Shown: positions 8,287 through 18,097, counted from the stretch's first letter. The stretch is DNA of 64,000 nt from Paraburkholderia sp. Ac-20340 (GCF_017104965.1 NZ_JAAGPR010000016.1:1-64000), one strand, 5' to 3'. Translations and numbers: made by a program. Notes: generated from the letters alone by a model not told the origin.

Positions 8287-9450
8287 TTGAAAAAGAAGAT
8301 TTTGACCACCGCTATCCTCGGCCTGATCGCCGGCTCCGCTCACGCACAAAGCAGCGTGACGCTGTACGGCCTGATCGACGCTGGTGTCAGCTACATCAAC
8401 CACGTCAAGGACGCATCGGGCGGCAGCTCGAAGGCATTCCAGTACGGTGATGGCGTGGCGCAAGGCAGCCGTTGGGGTCTGCGTGGCTCGGAAGATCTGG
8501 GCGGCGGCCTGAAGGCGATCTTCGTGCTCGAAAACGGTTTTAACAGCGGCACGGGCGCAGCAGGTCAAGGCTCGTCGATGTTCGGCCGTCAAGCCTATGT
8601 CGGCCTGACGCAAAGCAACATCGGCTCGCTGACGTTCGGCCGTCAATACTCGCTGAGCACGGACATCCTCGGTTCGCTGTACTCGACCGGTGGCAACACG
8701 GTTTCGGGCAACTGGGCATACCACGTCAATGACGTCGACCAGCTCACGTCGAGCCGTATCAACAACGCCGTCAAGTTCCAGAGCGTGAACCTGTCGGGCT
8801 TCACGTTCGGCGGCCTGTACGGCTTCTCGAACACGACGTCGTTCGCCGGCGCTCCGACCTCGAGCTCGACCTCGTCGTCGCGCGCTTACAGCTTCGGCGC
8901 TAACTACGCATACGGTCCGTTCAGCATCGGCGGCGCGTACACGGACATCACGTACCCGGCTTCGGCTTCGACCACGACCTTCTCGACGACGCTCGCGAAC
9001 GTCAACACGGCAGGTTCGGGCACGATCCGCGATCTGCGTTCGTTCGGCTTCGGCGGCCGCTACGTCTACGGCCCGGCTACGGCATGGCTGCTGTGGACGA
9101 ACACGCGCTTCGAGCCGATCACCGGTTCGTCGACGCTGTACAACGCGTACGAAGCAGGCGTCAAGTACGCCTTCACGCCGGCTCTGACGGGTGGCGTGGG
9201 CTACACGTACTCGCGCGCTTCGGGCCTGTTCAACGCACACTGGAACCAGGTCAACGGTTCGGTCGACTACGCTCTGAGCAAGCGCACGGACGTCTACGGC
9301 CTGGTCGCTTTCGAAGAAGCGTCGGGCTCGTACAAGGGCACGCCGGTTCAGGCGCAGATCGGCGATTCGTCGTCGGGCATCTTCAACACGTCGGGTTCGG
9401 GCTCGCAAGAACAGCTCGCCGTGCGCGTCGGTATCCGCCACAAGTTCTAA
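8287..9450 (+). CDS. Trimeric Gram-negative porin (Burkholderia OmpC/Opc type), TTG start
   Basis: Outer-membrane 16-strand general porin allowing diffusion of small solutes. From the TTG at 8287 the product has 387 residues with the signal peptide MKKKILTTAILGLIAGSAHA, then QSSVTLYGLIDAG, the universal start of mature Burkholderia porins. SRWGLRGSEDLGGGL and FGRQAYVGL follow, and the chain ends VGIRHKF with a terminal Phe, the BAM assembly signal. An ATG frame opens at 8233, but its 18 extra residues are not signal-like; GGAG at 8277-8280, six bases before the TTG, decides the start. A terminator follows at 9525. Confidence 0.93.
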   Translation: MKKKILTTAILGLIAGSAHAQSSVTLYGLIDAGVSYINHVKDASGGSSKAFQYGDGVAQGSRWGLRGSEDLGGGLKAIFVLENGFNSGTGAAGQGSSMFGRQAYVGLTQSNIGSLTFGRQYSLSTDILGSLYSTGGNTVSGNWAYHVNDVDQLTSSRINNAVKFQSVNLSGFTFGGLYGFSNTTSFAGAPTSSSTSSSRAYSFGANYAYGPFSIGGAYTDITYPASASTTTFSTTLANVNTAGSGTIRDLRSFGFGGRYVYGPATAWLLWTNTRFEPITGSSTLYNAYEAGVKYAFTPALTGGVGYTYSRASGLFNAHWNQVNGSVDYALSKRTDVYGLVAFEEASGSYKGTPVQAQIGDSSSGIFNTSGSGSQEQLAVRVGIRHKF

Positions 9451-9524
9451 GCATCGCGCACGCAGCGCCGGCACAGCCGGTGTTGCATGCCATGCCAGCC
9501 TGCCGTGCCTCGCACGGCGGCTTC

Positions 9525-9550
9525 GGGGCATCCTTCGGGATGCCCCTTTT
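9525..9550 (+). terminator. Rho-independent terminator of the porin gene
   Basis: GGGGCATCC, a TTCG tetraloop, GGATGCCCC and then TTTT. A compact, convincing intrinsic terminator 75 bases after the porin stop. Confidence 0.9.
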
Positions 9551-9674
9551 CATTTCATGGCCTTACTTCGCACACGCGCGGGCACGCGCACTCGCGCCTG
9601 CGGCGCCGTGCAACCTGCCGCATCGGGCGCCATTCTGGTACGCTGCGCCCTTTCCCTTCGCAGCTTTCCCACCG

Positions 9675-10082
9675 ATGGATCTTCCTTTCAACGAAGCCGG
9701 CGTATCGGTCACGCGCAGCACACTGTCTGCCGCGGGACAAATCTTCGCACTACGCGATATCGACGATCTTCGCGTCGTCACGATCGGGCGCAACCGCCTC
9801 GTGCCGGTGCTGCTTTCGCTGATCGGCGTGGCGCTCGCGGCTTTTGGCGGCGTGTACAGTTCGGGCGCCGGCCTTGGCTGCGGCGTGATGATGATCGTGG
9901 TGGGCTGGCTCGCGTGGATCTGGCAGGAAGTCACGCATCGTCTGATGGTAGTGACGAAGGGCGAAACGCGCGAAGCCGTCGTGAGCAGCGACCGCACGTT
10001 TGTCGAGCGCGTCGAACAGGCCGTGCGCGCAGCCAAGGCAGCCAGCGCCGACACGCCGGCGCCGCGCCCCGCCGCGCAATAA
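9675..10082 (+). CDS. DUF6232-like small membrane protein
   Basis: 135 residues from the ATG at 9675. The N-terminal 45 residues are polar (NEAGVSVTRSTL, then IFALRDIDDLRVV). Two closely spaced hydrophobic segments follow at about residues 37-58 and 62-78, separated by a glycine-rich turn, and then a soluble tail with an amphipathic helix. This resembles the DUF6232 family, whose function is unknown. The ribosome binding site is poor, and an open frame reaches back into the porin gene, so the start is uncertain. The glycogen phosphorylase gene converges on it, with stops 10 bases apart. Confidence 0.6.
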   Translation: MDLPFNEAGVSVTRSTLSAAGQIFALRDIDDLRVVTIGRNRLVPVLLSLIGVALAAFGGVYSSGAGLGCGVMMIVVGWLAWIWQEVTHRLMVVTKGETREAVVSSDRTFVERVEQAVRAAKAASADTPAPRPAAQ

Positions 10083-10092
10083 ACCCCGCCGG

Positions 10093-12549
10093 TCAGCCTA
10101 CCTGCTCGACCGGCTTCGTATGCCAGATGTCGCGCGCGTACTCGGCAATCGCGCGATCCGACGAGAACGTGCCCATCCCCGCCACGTTCAGGATCGCGCT
10201 CGCACTCCAGCGCGGCGTATCGACGTAACGCTCGTCCGCGGCCTCCTGCGCCTCGATGAACGCGGCATAGTCGGCCAGCACCAGGTAGTGGTCGCCCCAA
10301 TCCACCAGCGTGTGGAAGATATCCGAATAGCGCGCCGGGTCGCCGGGCGAGAAAAAGCCCGTGCGGATCTGGTCGAGCACGGTGCGCAACTCCGCATTCT
10401 CCTCGTAGACCTGGCGCGGCCGATAGCCCGCGCAGCGCAGCGCATCGACCTGATCGGACGTGTGGCCGAAGATGAAGATATTGTCGTTGCCCACCGCGTC
10501 GCAGATTTCGATGTTCGCGCCGTCCAGCGTGCCCATCGTCAGCGCGCCGTTGAGTGCGAGCTTCATATTGCCGGTGCCCGACGCTTCGGTGCCCGCCGTC
10601 GAAATCTGCTCGGACAGATCGGCGGCCGGAATGATCACTTCGGCCACGCTCACGCCGTAGTTCGGCACGAACACCACCTTCAGGCGGTCGCCCACCACGG
10701 GATCGTGATTGATCTTTTCGGCCACATCGTTGATGAGCCGGATGATGGTCTTGGCCATCCGGTACGCCGACGCCGCCTTGCCCGCGAACACCACCACGCG
10801 CGGCACCCAATCCCGTTCGGGCTCCTGCACGATACGGTTGTAGCGCGTGATCACGTGCAGCACGTTGAGCAACTGGCGCTTGTATTCGTGGATGCGTTTG
10901 ACCTGCATGTCGAACAGCGCGTCGGGATTGAAGCTCAGGCCGGTGCGCGCGGCCATGCGCTGGATCAGCCGCACCTTGTTTTCGCGCTTGGCCGCGCGGA
11001 ACGCGGCCACGAAAGCCGCGTCGCCGCTTAGCTTGCGCAGGCCGTCGAGGGCAAATAGATCGCTGCGCCAGTTCGGGCCGATGCTTTCATCGACGAGATG
11101 CGCGAGCGAAGGACTCGCCTGCGCCAGCCAGCGGCGCGGCGTGATGCCATTGGTGACATTGGCGAAGCGATCGGGAAAGAGCCGCGCGAAATCGGCGAAG
11201 ATATCGCGCGTCATCAATTGCGAGTGCAGCTTCGAAACGCCATTGACCTTGTGGCTCGCGACAATCGCCAGATACGCCATACGCACGCGCCGCTGCCCGT
11301 ATTCGTCGACCAGCGAAATCCGGCGGATAAAGTCGAGATCGTGCGCGCCTTTATCGCTGGCTTCGCGTAGAAACGCCGCGTTGATATCGAAGATGATTTC
11401 GAGGTGACGCGGCAGCAGGCGCGCCAATAGTTCGACGTCCCAGGTTTCCAGCGCTTCGGGCATCAGCGTGTGATTCGTGTACGAAAACACGCGCTTGATG
11501 TGGCCCATCGCTTCGTCCCACGGCATGCCGTGGACATCCACGAGCAGACGGATCAGCTCGGGAATCGCCAGTACCGGGTGCGTGTCGTTCAGGTGGACCG
11601 CCACTTTGTCCGAAAAGCGCCCGAACGTGCTGTGCGTGCGCAGATAGCGGCGGATCAGATCCTGCATCGTCGCCGAAACGAAGAAGTATTCCTGGCGCAG
11701 ACGCAATTCGCGGCCCGCCATGGTCGAATCGTCCGGATACAGCAGACGCGATACGTTCTCCGAAATATTCCGCGCTTCGACAGCGCGCTGATAATCGCCC
11801 TGATTGAAGGCGGAAAGATCGAGTTCTTCGTCTGCGCGCGCCGACCAAAGGCGCAGCGTGTTGGTCGCGCTGGTGGCGTAGCCGGGAATCACCGTGTCGT
11901 AGGCCATCGCGTTCACGTGCGTGGTTTCGATCCACTCCACGCGGCCGTCGCGCTGCACCGTGCGCCCGCCGAAGTGCACGGGATATTGCACTTCGGGCCG
12001 CGGAAACTCCCACGGATTGCCCGAGCGCAGCCAGTAATCGGGCGCTTCGACCTGCTCGCCGTTGATGATCTGCTGACGAAACATGCCGTAGTCGTAGCGG
12101 ATGCCGTAGCCAAAGCCCGGAATGCCGAGCGTCGCCATCGAATCGAGAAAACAGGCCGCCAGCCGGCCGAGGCCGCCGTTGCCGAGCGCGGCATCGGGTT
12201 CGAGATCGATCAGCGCTTCCATATCGACGCCCACGCCCGACAGCGCCTCTTTCATCTGCTCATAAATGCCGAGCGCGAGCAGCGCGTTCGAAAAGGTGCG
12301 GCCGATGAGGAATTCCATCGACAGGTAATAGACGCGTTTGACGTCCTGGTCGTACTGGCGGCGCGTGGTCACCATCCAGCGCTCGACGAGGCGGTCGCGC
12401 ACGGCGAGCGCAGCGGCGTGCAGCCAGTCCTGCGGGCGCGCGGTCACCGCGTCCTTGCCGACGCCGTACATCAGGCGGTTCGAGATGGAACGGCGCAGCG
12501 CATCGGCGCTGCTCTTCAACTGGTCGAATTCAAGACCGACGGCTGTCAT
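10093..12549 (-). CDS. glgP: Glycogen/starch/alpha-glucan phosphorylase
   Basis: Releases glucose 1-phosphate from alpha-1,4-glucans using pyridoxal phosphate, in the cytoplasm. 818 residues from the ATG at 12549, in line with bacterial GlgP/MalP. Evidence: GNGGLGRLAACFLDSMATL, NLTNGITPRRW-like VTNGITPRRWL, and the PLP motif EASGTGNMK whose Lys forms the Schiff base. An upstream ATG at 12684 would add 45 non-conserved Arg/Ala-rich residues; GGAGG seven bases before 12549 settles the start. No other glycogen genes are adjacent. Confidence in the family is high; glycogen versus maltodextrin preference is not readable. Confidence 0.95.
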   Translation of the reverse strand: MTAVGLEFDQLKSSADALRRSISNRLMYGVGKDAVTARPQDWLHAAALAVRDRLVERWMVTTRRQYDQDVKRVYYLSMEFLIGRTFSNALLALGIYEQMKEALSGVGVDMEALIDLEPDAALGNGGLGRLAACFLDSMATLGIPGFGYGIRYDYGMFRQQIINGEQVEAPDYWLRSGNPWEFPRPEVQYPVHFGGRTVQRDGRVEWIETTHVNAMAYDTVIPGYATSATNTLRLWSARADEELDLSAFNQGDYQRAVEARNISENVSRLLYPDDSTMAGRELRLRQEYFFVSATMQDLIRRYLRTHSTFGRFSDKVAVHLNDTHPVLAIPELIRLLVDVHGMPWDEAMGHIKRVFSYTNHTLMPEALETWDVELLARLLPRHLEIIFDINAAFLREASDKGAHDLDFIRRISLVDEYGQRRVRMAYLAIVASHKVNGVSKLHSQLMTRDIFADFARLFPDRFANVTNGITPRRWLAQASPSLAHLVDESIGPNWRSDLFALDGLRKLSGDAAFVAAFRAAKRENKVRLIQRMAARTGLSFNPDALFDMQVKRIHEYKRQLLNVLHVITRYNRIVQEPERDWVPRVVVFAGKAASAYRMAKTIIRLINDVAEKINHDPVVGDRLKVVFVPNYGVSVAEVIIPAADLSEQISTAGTEASGTGNMKLALNGALTMGTLDGANIEICDAVGNDNIFIFGHTSDQVDALRCAGYRPRQVYEENAELRTVLDQIRTGFFSPGDPARYSDIFHTLVDWGDHYLVLADYAAFIEAQEAADERYVDTPRWSASAILNVAGMGTFSSDRAIAEYARDIWHTKPVEQVG

Positions 12550-13086
12550 CGAATGCCTCCCGGAAAAAGCGGCGCGCGGCGGGATGCCAGGATGGCGGAC
12601 GCGGCGCGCGGGCGTTCGGGCTGCGCTTGCACATCGCGTGCCGCGCATGGCGGCGATCATTCGCGCGGCAATGCGCGCGGGCACCGTGGCGGTGCATGTC
12701 GTCCGCCTGAAAAATGCGGTCTGGCAAGCGCAGATCAGTTTGCAGAGTAGGACATTTTCATGGCGTGCGGCGGCGCGGCATCGCTGCGAGCCGCTTGCGG
12801 CGCCTGGATCGCTTCTCCCAATCGAGGCCGGTCGAGGCCGATCGAGGCACAGCGACGCGCTGCGGGCCTTCGCATGGCGTGCGGGTGGCGTGCAGGTGGA
12901 ATCGGCGCTGACTGGCTGTTAGTTGCGATTGATGCGATGGCGCGTCGTGCCTTACAGCCAGCCCACGCTCTGAAGCAAGCGCTGCAGAATCGCCCGGCCT
13001 CTGTAACAATTGCGGGATCGTCCGGCGGGCACGCCTGCCAGAACGCTCCGTCTCACCCGCATCCCCGCTCACGCCCGAGAATCGCC
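12550..13086. other. Divergent intergenic region between glgP and an MFS gene
   Basis: 537 bases, G+C-rich, containing both promoters by position. A short tandem of TCGAGGC-type words occurs at 12822-12848. No gene is supported: the open frames here are Arg/Ala-rich shadows without ribosome binding sites. Confidence 0.5.
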
Positions 13087-14487
13087 TTGTCCGAAACCGT
13101 ATCCGCGCCGAAAGACACCGGCCGCACCGACGCCCCCATGACGGCGAAGAACCGCCGCGCCATGGCCGCCGTGATGCTCGCCGTCGCGCTGGCGACGCTC
13201 GACACCGCCATCGCCAACACGGCCCTGCCCGCCATTGCCGCCGATCTGCACGCGGCGCCCGCCGCCTCGGTCTGGATCATCAACGCCTACCAGCTCGCGA
13301 TGGTCGCCACCTTGCTGCCGCTGGCGGCGCTCGGCGACATCCTCGGGCATCGGCGCATCTATATCAGCGGCCTGGCGATTTTCACCGTGGCCTCGCTGGC
13401 CTGCGCGCTCGCGCCGTCGCTCACCGCGCTGGCCGGCGCGCGCGTGCTTCAGGGCCTGGGCGCGAGCGCGATCATGAGCGTCAACACGGCGCTGATCCGC
13501 TTCCTCTATCCGCCGCACCGGCTCGGGCGCGGCCTGGGCATGAACGCGCTGATCGTCGGCGTCTCGTTCGCCGTCGGGCCGACCATGGCGTCGCTGATCC
13601 TTTCGGCGGGCACCTGGCCGTGGCTGTTCGCGATCAATGTACCGCTCGGCGTGATCGCGCTCGTGTTCGCGATGCCCGCGCTGCCGCAGACGGCGCGCGG
13701 CAAGCACGCGTTCGATCCCGTCGCCGCGCTGCTCAATCTCGTGACGTTTGCCGCGCTGATCTTCGCGCTCGGCGAGGCGGCGCAGCAGGCGCCGGCGAGG
13801 GAAGTGCTGGCGGCGGCCGCCGTCGCCATCGTGTTCGGCGCGCTGCTGATCCGCCGCGAAATCGGCCATCCCGCGCCGATGCTGCCGCTCGACCTGTTCA
13901 AGCGCCCGGTGTTCGCGCTGTCTTCGATCACGGCCATCTGCTCGTTCGCGGCGCAAGGTCTCGCGTTCGTGTCGCTGCCGTTCTATTTCGAAACCGTACT
14001 GATGCGCAGCCAGGTGGAAACCGGCTTTCTGATGACGCCTTGGCCCGTGGTCGTGGCCGCCGCCGCGCCCATCGCCGGACGCTTGTCGGACCGTTATCCG
14101 CCCGGCCTGCTGGGGGCGATCGGTCTCGCGATTCTTGCCGTGGGCATGGCGTCGCTGGCGATGTTGCCGGTGCACCCGAGCGTGATCGACATCGTGATCC
14201 GCATGGCGATCTGCGGCGCGGGCTTCGGCTTCTTCCAGTCGCCCAATCTGCGCGCGATCATGGCGGCCGCGCCGCCCGAGCGCAGCGGCGGCGCGAGCGG
14301 GACCGTCGCCGTATCGCGTCTGCTTGGGCAGACCACGGGCGCGGCGCTGGTGGCGTTGTGTTTCGGGATCGCCGGCAAGCACGGCCCGACGCTGGCGCTC
14401 AGCCTGGGCGCGGCGTTTTCGGCAGCGGCGAGCGTGGCGAGCGGCTTGCGGCTGTTCGCACCGTCGCATCGGGCAGTGCGTGGATGA
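13087..14487 (+). CDS. MFS drug-efflux-type transporter (DHA2/EmrB-QacA family)
   Basis: Inner-membrane proton-driven exporter, probably of a drug or metabolite. From the TTG at 13087 the product has 466 residues with about 13-14 hydrophobic segments. Motif C of the DHA group is visible as ALATLDTAIANTALPAIA, and motif A as ALGDILGHRRIYISG; LQGLGASAIMSVN is also characteristic. The start is not certain: TTG 13087 gives MSETVSAPKDTG, ATG 13138 gives a protein 17 residues shorter that begins just before the first membrane segment, and the open frame extends back to 12760 with improbable sequence. Threonine aldolase converges on it. Confidence 0.82.
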   Translation: MSETVSAPKDTGRTDAPMTAKNRRAMAAVMLAVALATLDTAIANTALPAIAADLHAAPAASVWIINAYQLAMVATLLPLAALGDILGHRRIYISGLAIFTVASLACALAPSLTALAGARVLQGLGASAIMSVNTALIRFLYPPHRLGRGLGMNALIVGVSFAVGPTMASLILSAGTWPWLFAINVPLGVIALVFAMPALPQTARGKHAFDPVAALLNLVTFAALIFALGEAAQQAPAREVLAAAAVAIVFGALLIRREIGHPAPMLPLDLFKRPVFALSSITAICSFAAQGLAFVSLPFYFETVLMRSQVETGFLMTPWPVVVAAAAPIAGRLSDRYPPGLLGAIGLAILAVGMASLAMLPVHPSVIDIVIRMAICGAGFGFFQSPNLRAIMAAAPPERSGGASGTVAVSRLLGQTTGAALVALCFGIAGKHGPTLALSLGAAFSAAASVASGLRLFAPSHRAVRG

Positions 14488-14532
14488 ATTCCGTAGGCGG
14501 CGCGATCGGTCCGATGCGCCGCCTGCCGCAGA

Positions 14533-15537
14533 TCAGCGCTTGAAGTAAGCCTTCACCGCCGCGACAACCGTGTCGATATCGGCGGCGCTCACATCCAGAT
14601 GCGTGACGAAGCGCGACGCGTAGAGCATCTGCGTCAGAATCCCGCGCTCCTTGAGCCACGCCTCCAGCGGCGCGCAATCGGCCTGCGGAAACTGCGCGAA
14701 CACCATGTTCGTGGCGTGCGACATCAGCTTGACCTCGTCGATCTGCGCCAGCCCTTGCGCGAGGCGCGCGGCGTTGGCGTGATCGTCGGCCAGACGCGCG
14801 ACGTTGTGATCGAGCGCGTAAAGGCAGGCCGCCGCCAGCACGCCCGACTGGCGCATACCGCCGCCCAGCACCTTGCGCCAGCGATGCGCCACGTCGATCA
14901 GCGCCTGGCTGCCCACCAGCACGGACCCGACCGGCGCGCCCAGACCCTTCGAAAAGCAGATCGACATCGAATCGAAACCCTCGGCCATGGCCTTGAGCGA
15001 CTGGTTCGACGCCACCGCCGCGTTGAACACGCGCGCGCCGTCCAGATGCGTCGCGAGGCCACGGCCATGCGCGAACTGCGTGGCTTCGGCGACATACGCC
15101 GCCGGCAACACCTTGCCGCCGATGGTGTTCTCCAGCGCGAACAGGCGCGTGCGCGCGAAGTGATCGTCGATCGGCTTGATCGCGGCGGCCACGCGCTCGA
15201 GCGGGATCGAACCGTCTTCGGCATTGTCGAGCGGCTGCGGCTGGATGCTGCCGAGCACCGCCGCGCCGCCGCCTTCGTACTTATAGGTGTGCGCAAGCTG
15301 GCCGACGATGTATTCGTCGCCGCGCCCGCAATGCGCCATCAGCGCGGCGAGGTTGCTTTGGGTGCCGCTCGGGAAAAACAGGCCCGCTTCCTTGCCGGCC
15401 TGTTCGGCCACGCGGGCCTGCAGACGCAGCACGGTGGGATCGTCGCCCCAGACATCGTCGCCGGTTTCGGCGCGGGTCATGGCGGCCAGCATGGCCTCGG
15501 TCGGACGGGTGACGGTGTCGCTGCGCAGATCGATCAT
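14533..15537 (-). CDS. ltaE: Low-specificity L-threonine aldolase
   Basis: PLP-dependent cleavage of L-threonine or L-allo-threonine to glycine and acetaldehyde. 334 residues from the ATG at 15537, the usual length. It begins IDLRSDTVTRPTEAM, the family hallmark, with HLDGARVFNAA in the middle and SICFSKGLGAPVGS, whose Lys binds PLP. A GAGGAT ribosome binding site lies upstream; an in-frame ATG at 15594 would add 19 non-conserved residues. It reads towards the MFS gene and shares no obvious operon. Confidence 0.93.
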   Translation of the reverse strand: MIDLRSDTVTRPTEAMLAAMTRAETGDDVWGDDPTVLRLQARVAEQAGKEAGLFFPSGTQSNLAALMAHCGRGDEYIVGQLAHTYKYEGGGAAVLGSIQPQPLDNAEDGSIPLERVAAAIKPIDDHFARTRLFALENTIGGKVLPAAYVAEATQFAHGRGLATHLDGARVFNAAVASNQSLKAMAEGFDSMSICFSKGLGAPVGSVLVGSQALIDVAHRWRKVLGGGMRQSGVLAAACLYALDHNVARLADDHANAARLAQGLAQIDEVKLMSHATNMVFAQFPQADCAPLEAWLKERGILTQMLYASRFVTHLDVSAADIDTVVAAVKAYFKR

Positions 15538-15718
15538 GCAATGGAATCCTCGTAGTGGCCGCGCGGGCTGCGGATGCGCGGCACGGGGCGCCACGCACGT
15601 TGGCGTGCGCGGCGATGGAAACCATCGAGTGTATTTTCAAACGGCGCGTCGAGGCAAATCGCTGAAAAAACCGCAATCGCCCCGACGCGCGGGATGCGCG
15701 CAGGATCGGCGCAAACCG

Positions 15719-16462
15719 TTAGCGCGTGAGCAGCGGCAGCGGATCGACCGGCTTGCCGTCGCTGCGCACTTCGAACTGCACGCCCGCGACGCCGTTGTTG
15801 TCGACGCCCATTTCGGCGATCGGCTGGCCTTGCGAAACGGCGTCGTCTTCCTTCACGAGCAGGCGGCCGTTGTGGCCGTAGGCCGTCACGGTCTGGTCGT
15901 TGTGCTTGATGATCACGAGCGGACCGTAAGCTTCGATGCCCGAGCCCGCGTAGACCACGCGGCCCGCGGCGGCGGCCTTGACCGGCTCGCCCGGCGCACC
16001 GCCGATCACGATGCCAGTGGACTTGCCCGGCACGAAACGCTGCAGGATCGGACCGCGCGCGGGCCACATGAGCGTGAGCGCCGAGCCGACCGGATTGGGC
16101 ACGGCCACGCCGTTCGCGGCGGGCGCACTGCTCGTGAACGCGGGCGGCGGCGGCACGGCGCTGCCGCTGCTATAGCCGGCCGGCGGCGCGACGCGCAGCA
16201 CCTGACCGGGCAGCACCTGCGCATTCGGCGGCAACTGGTTCCAGCTCGCGAGATCCTGCGGGCGCTGGCCGTAAGCCGACGCGATACGCGAAAGCGTGTC
16301 GCCAGGATTGACGCGGTAGTAACCGGCGGGCACGCCGTTGGACGTGGGAGTGGGCGGCGCAGACGGGCTGCTTTCCCAGGGCGTGAGCGTACAGGCGCTG
16401 CAGGCAAGCGTGAGTGCAGCCAGAGCCGCGTACGCGCCCGGGTTTCGCCATTGTCGATTCAT
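15719..16462 (-). CDS. LysM and degenerate LytM/M23 lipoprotein (NlpD-like)
   Basis: Likely an outer-membrane lipoprotein that binds peptidoglycan and activates an amidase during cell separation, as NlpD does. 247 residues. An N-terminal signal with a lipobox-like ACSAC (Cys21 or Cys24), a Pro-rich linker, LysM at about 48-93 (YYRVNPGDTLSRIA onward), a second Pro/Ala linker, and a LytM domain at about 140-247. The HxxxD and HxH zinc motifs of active M23 peptidases are not intact: the place of the first metal motif reads STGIVIGG. That degeneracy is shared with E. coli NlpD. There is no surE/pcm/rpoS context here, so it may be a paralogue. Confidence 0.82.
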   Translation of the reverse strand: MNRQWRNPGAYAALAALTLACSACTLTPWESSPSAPPTPTSNGVPAGYYRVNPGDTLSRIASAYGQRPQDLASWNQLPPNAQVLPGQVLRVAPPAGYSSGSAVPPPPAFTSSAPAANGVAVPNPVGSALTLMWPARGPILQRFVPGKSTGIVIGGAPGEPVKAAAAGRVVYAGSGIEAYGPLVIIKHNDQTVTAYGHNGRLLVKEDDAVSQGQPIAEMGVDNNGVAGVQFEVRSDGKPVDPLPLLTR

Positions 16463-16801
16463 GTTGCTGTTCCTCGCTGGTTCCTCGCTACGTACGACGG
16501 GGATACGTATTTGGATGCGCGTGGGGCCGCCGGCGTTCGCCCGCGAAACCCTCTCCGTTGATTAAGCCGGAATTGGCGAACGGCCCCCATTATATCGTCC
16601 CGGGCGCGCGGGCCTTTTTAGCGCGCACGCACGAATGTTTGTTAAATCTTCACAGCCAGCAACTATTTCTTACAGCGACCGGACATACTCCGTATCGTTG
16701 ATCGCACCCTCGCCTATACTCCCTGCTATCAATTCTGATAATCAGACAATAATTCGACGACACGCCTCTCGTTGTGGTGCAACGTTCCTGAGGGACCCAG
16801 G
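16463..16801. other. Divergent intergenic region
   Basis: 339 bases between the lipoprotein gene and the next plus-strand gene. The right half is more A+T-rich (16600-16760) and should hold the promoters. I saw no clear promoter pair, repeat or RNA. Confidence 0.4.
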
Positions 16802-17122
16802 ATGAACAAAGCCACTTTTGTTGCCGTGCAACTCAACGTCGAAGATGTCACGGCGTCGCCGGGCCTCGTCGAGTTGTTGAACAACCATCTGGTCTTCGCC
16901 GCCGATGTCGCCGAAGCCGCCGACGAGCTGGTCCAGCACGCCAGCGTCGCCCGTCTCTCCGGCGGTCTTGAGGCGACGGTAGAGATTCCGGCCATCGTTA
17001 TCGAGCGTCTGCGCGACGCGCTCGACACCCTGAGCGGCTACGACGAAACCTGGCTCTTCGCACTCGAACCCGGCCGTGCACTCTTCGACGATATCGCACG
17101 CCGCCCTCGCCTGCTGCACTGA
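16802..17122 (+). CDS. Hypothetical acidic protein of 106 residues
   Basis: I do not recognise this family. From the ATG at 16802, with GAGGG about ten bases upstream, the product is a small, acidic, mostly alpha-helical protein (many Ala, Glu, Asp, Leu), with no signal peptide, membrane segment or cysteine. The open frame can be extended to 16772 but without a ribosome binding site. It reads in the same direction as the DUF2968 gene 156 bases later. Codon use matches its neighbours. It looks like a real gene because of the good start and even composition, but no function can be assigned. Confidence 0.6.
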   Translation: MNKATFVAVQLNVEDVTASPGLVELLNNHLVFAADVAEAADELVQHASVARLSGGLEATVEIPAIVIERLRDALDTLSGYDETWLFALEPGRALFDDIARRPRLLH

Positions 17123-17278
17123 GCACAGGCCCATGACTGGCCACGCCGGAGCGCAGCGCATCGATCGCAACGTCGCCCGCTCCTCCTGACCGCCCGCCGA
17201 ACGCCGCGCCCGCCCTTCTCGCAACGGGTTTGAAGCGGTTTGAAGCGGCGTGCGGCCGGATATTTCTGGGGAAACGCC

Positions 17279-18097
17279 GTGAAGTCCTTTCTGCATCGCC
17301 GTAACGCCGTGCTGTCGGGCGGCGCATCGCATCTCGTTGCCGTGAGCGTCGAGTCCGAGGCGAATGGCGTCAGTGCCGAGGAAATCGAGCTCGAGCATGG
17401 CGCAGCGCCATCAGCAAATCCCGGGCCCGAGCGTATCGACGCGCAAGCGCAGGCCGAACTGTCCGCAGACGACGTGACCGACGAAGTTACCGATATACCT
17501 GACGCCGGCGCTTCGCCACGGCCGGTTTCCACGCTTCATGCCGTGCCCGCCGTGCCGGCGCATCTGGCCAACCGTCCGGTCCAGCTCGCGGACGGCGCTT
17601 CGTTCACCGCCCTCGCCGCCACCGACGAGTTGAGCACCTTCCGCGTATTTCACTGCTTCGATTATTCGGTGACCCTGCTGTTCCACGCGCGCACGCTGTC
17701 GTACTTCGTGGCGATGCATCAGGACAACGCGCTCTGGCATGCCTTCCGTGCCGCCGATCTGGATTCTGCGGGCGCCGTGTTTCATCACCTGGAAGAGCAG
17801 GCGACACGGCTCGCCGATGGTGAAACCCGCCTCGCGCAACTGGCCGCGCAGAATGCGGTGCTCACGAAGCAGATCGAGGAATCGGAGGCGCATGCGGAGC
17901 GGCTGCGCGTCGATCTGCAGCGCCATGCGGAACAGGAACATCGGGTGAGCGCGCGCCAGCATCAGGTGCGCAAGGATGTGGCTCAACTGGAGGCGCAGCG
18001 GATCGCGGCGCAGGCGCAACTGAACAAGGCGCACCGCACGATTCATCAGCTAAGCGTGACGAGCAATGAGGGCGTGCCGCATTTGACGGGGCGGTGA
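17279..18097 (+). CDS. DUF2968 domain protein with coiled coil
   Basis: 272 residues from a GTG at 17279 preceded by GGGGAA. The middle (about 125-175) is the DUF2968 core: TELSTFRVFHCFDYSVTLLF then LSYFVAMHQDNALWHAFR. Residues of about 185-265 form a long heptad-rich coiled coil (HLEEQATRLADGETRLAQLAAQ and following) ending NEGVPH, as in the family. The N-terminal 100 residues are acidic and low in order. A TTG at 17240 would give 285 residues and is the alternative start. DUF2968 occurs mainly in Burkholderiaceae and has no known role; membership is from family memory. Confidence 0.7.
   Translation: MKSFLHRRNAVLSGGASHLVAVSVESEANGVSAEEIELEHGAAPSANPGPERIDAQAQAELSADDVTDEVTDIPDAGASPRPVSTLHAVPAVPAHLANRPVQLADGASFTALAATDELSTFRVFHCFDYSVTLLFHARTLSYFVAMHQDNALWHAFRAADLDSAGAVFHHLEEQATRLADGETRLAQLAAQNAVLTKQIEESEAHAERLRVDLQRHAEQEHRVSARQHQVRKDVAQLEAQRIAAQAQLNKAHRTIHQLSVTSNEGVPHLTGR

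Noticed and set aside
13069..14469. A 466-codon open frame antisense to the MFS transporter gene
   Set aside because: Composition is typical shadow sequence (Arg, Gln, His, Ala) and the plus strand encodes a clear transporter.
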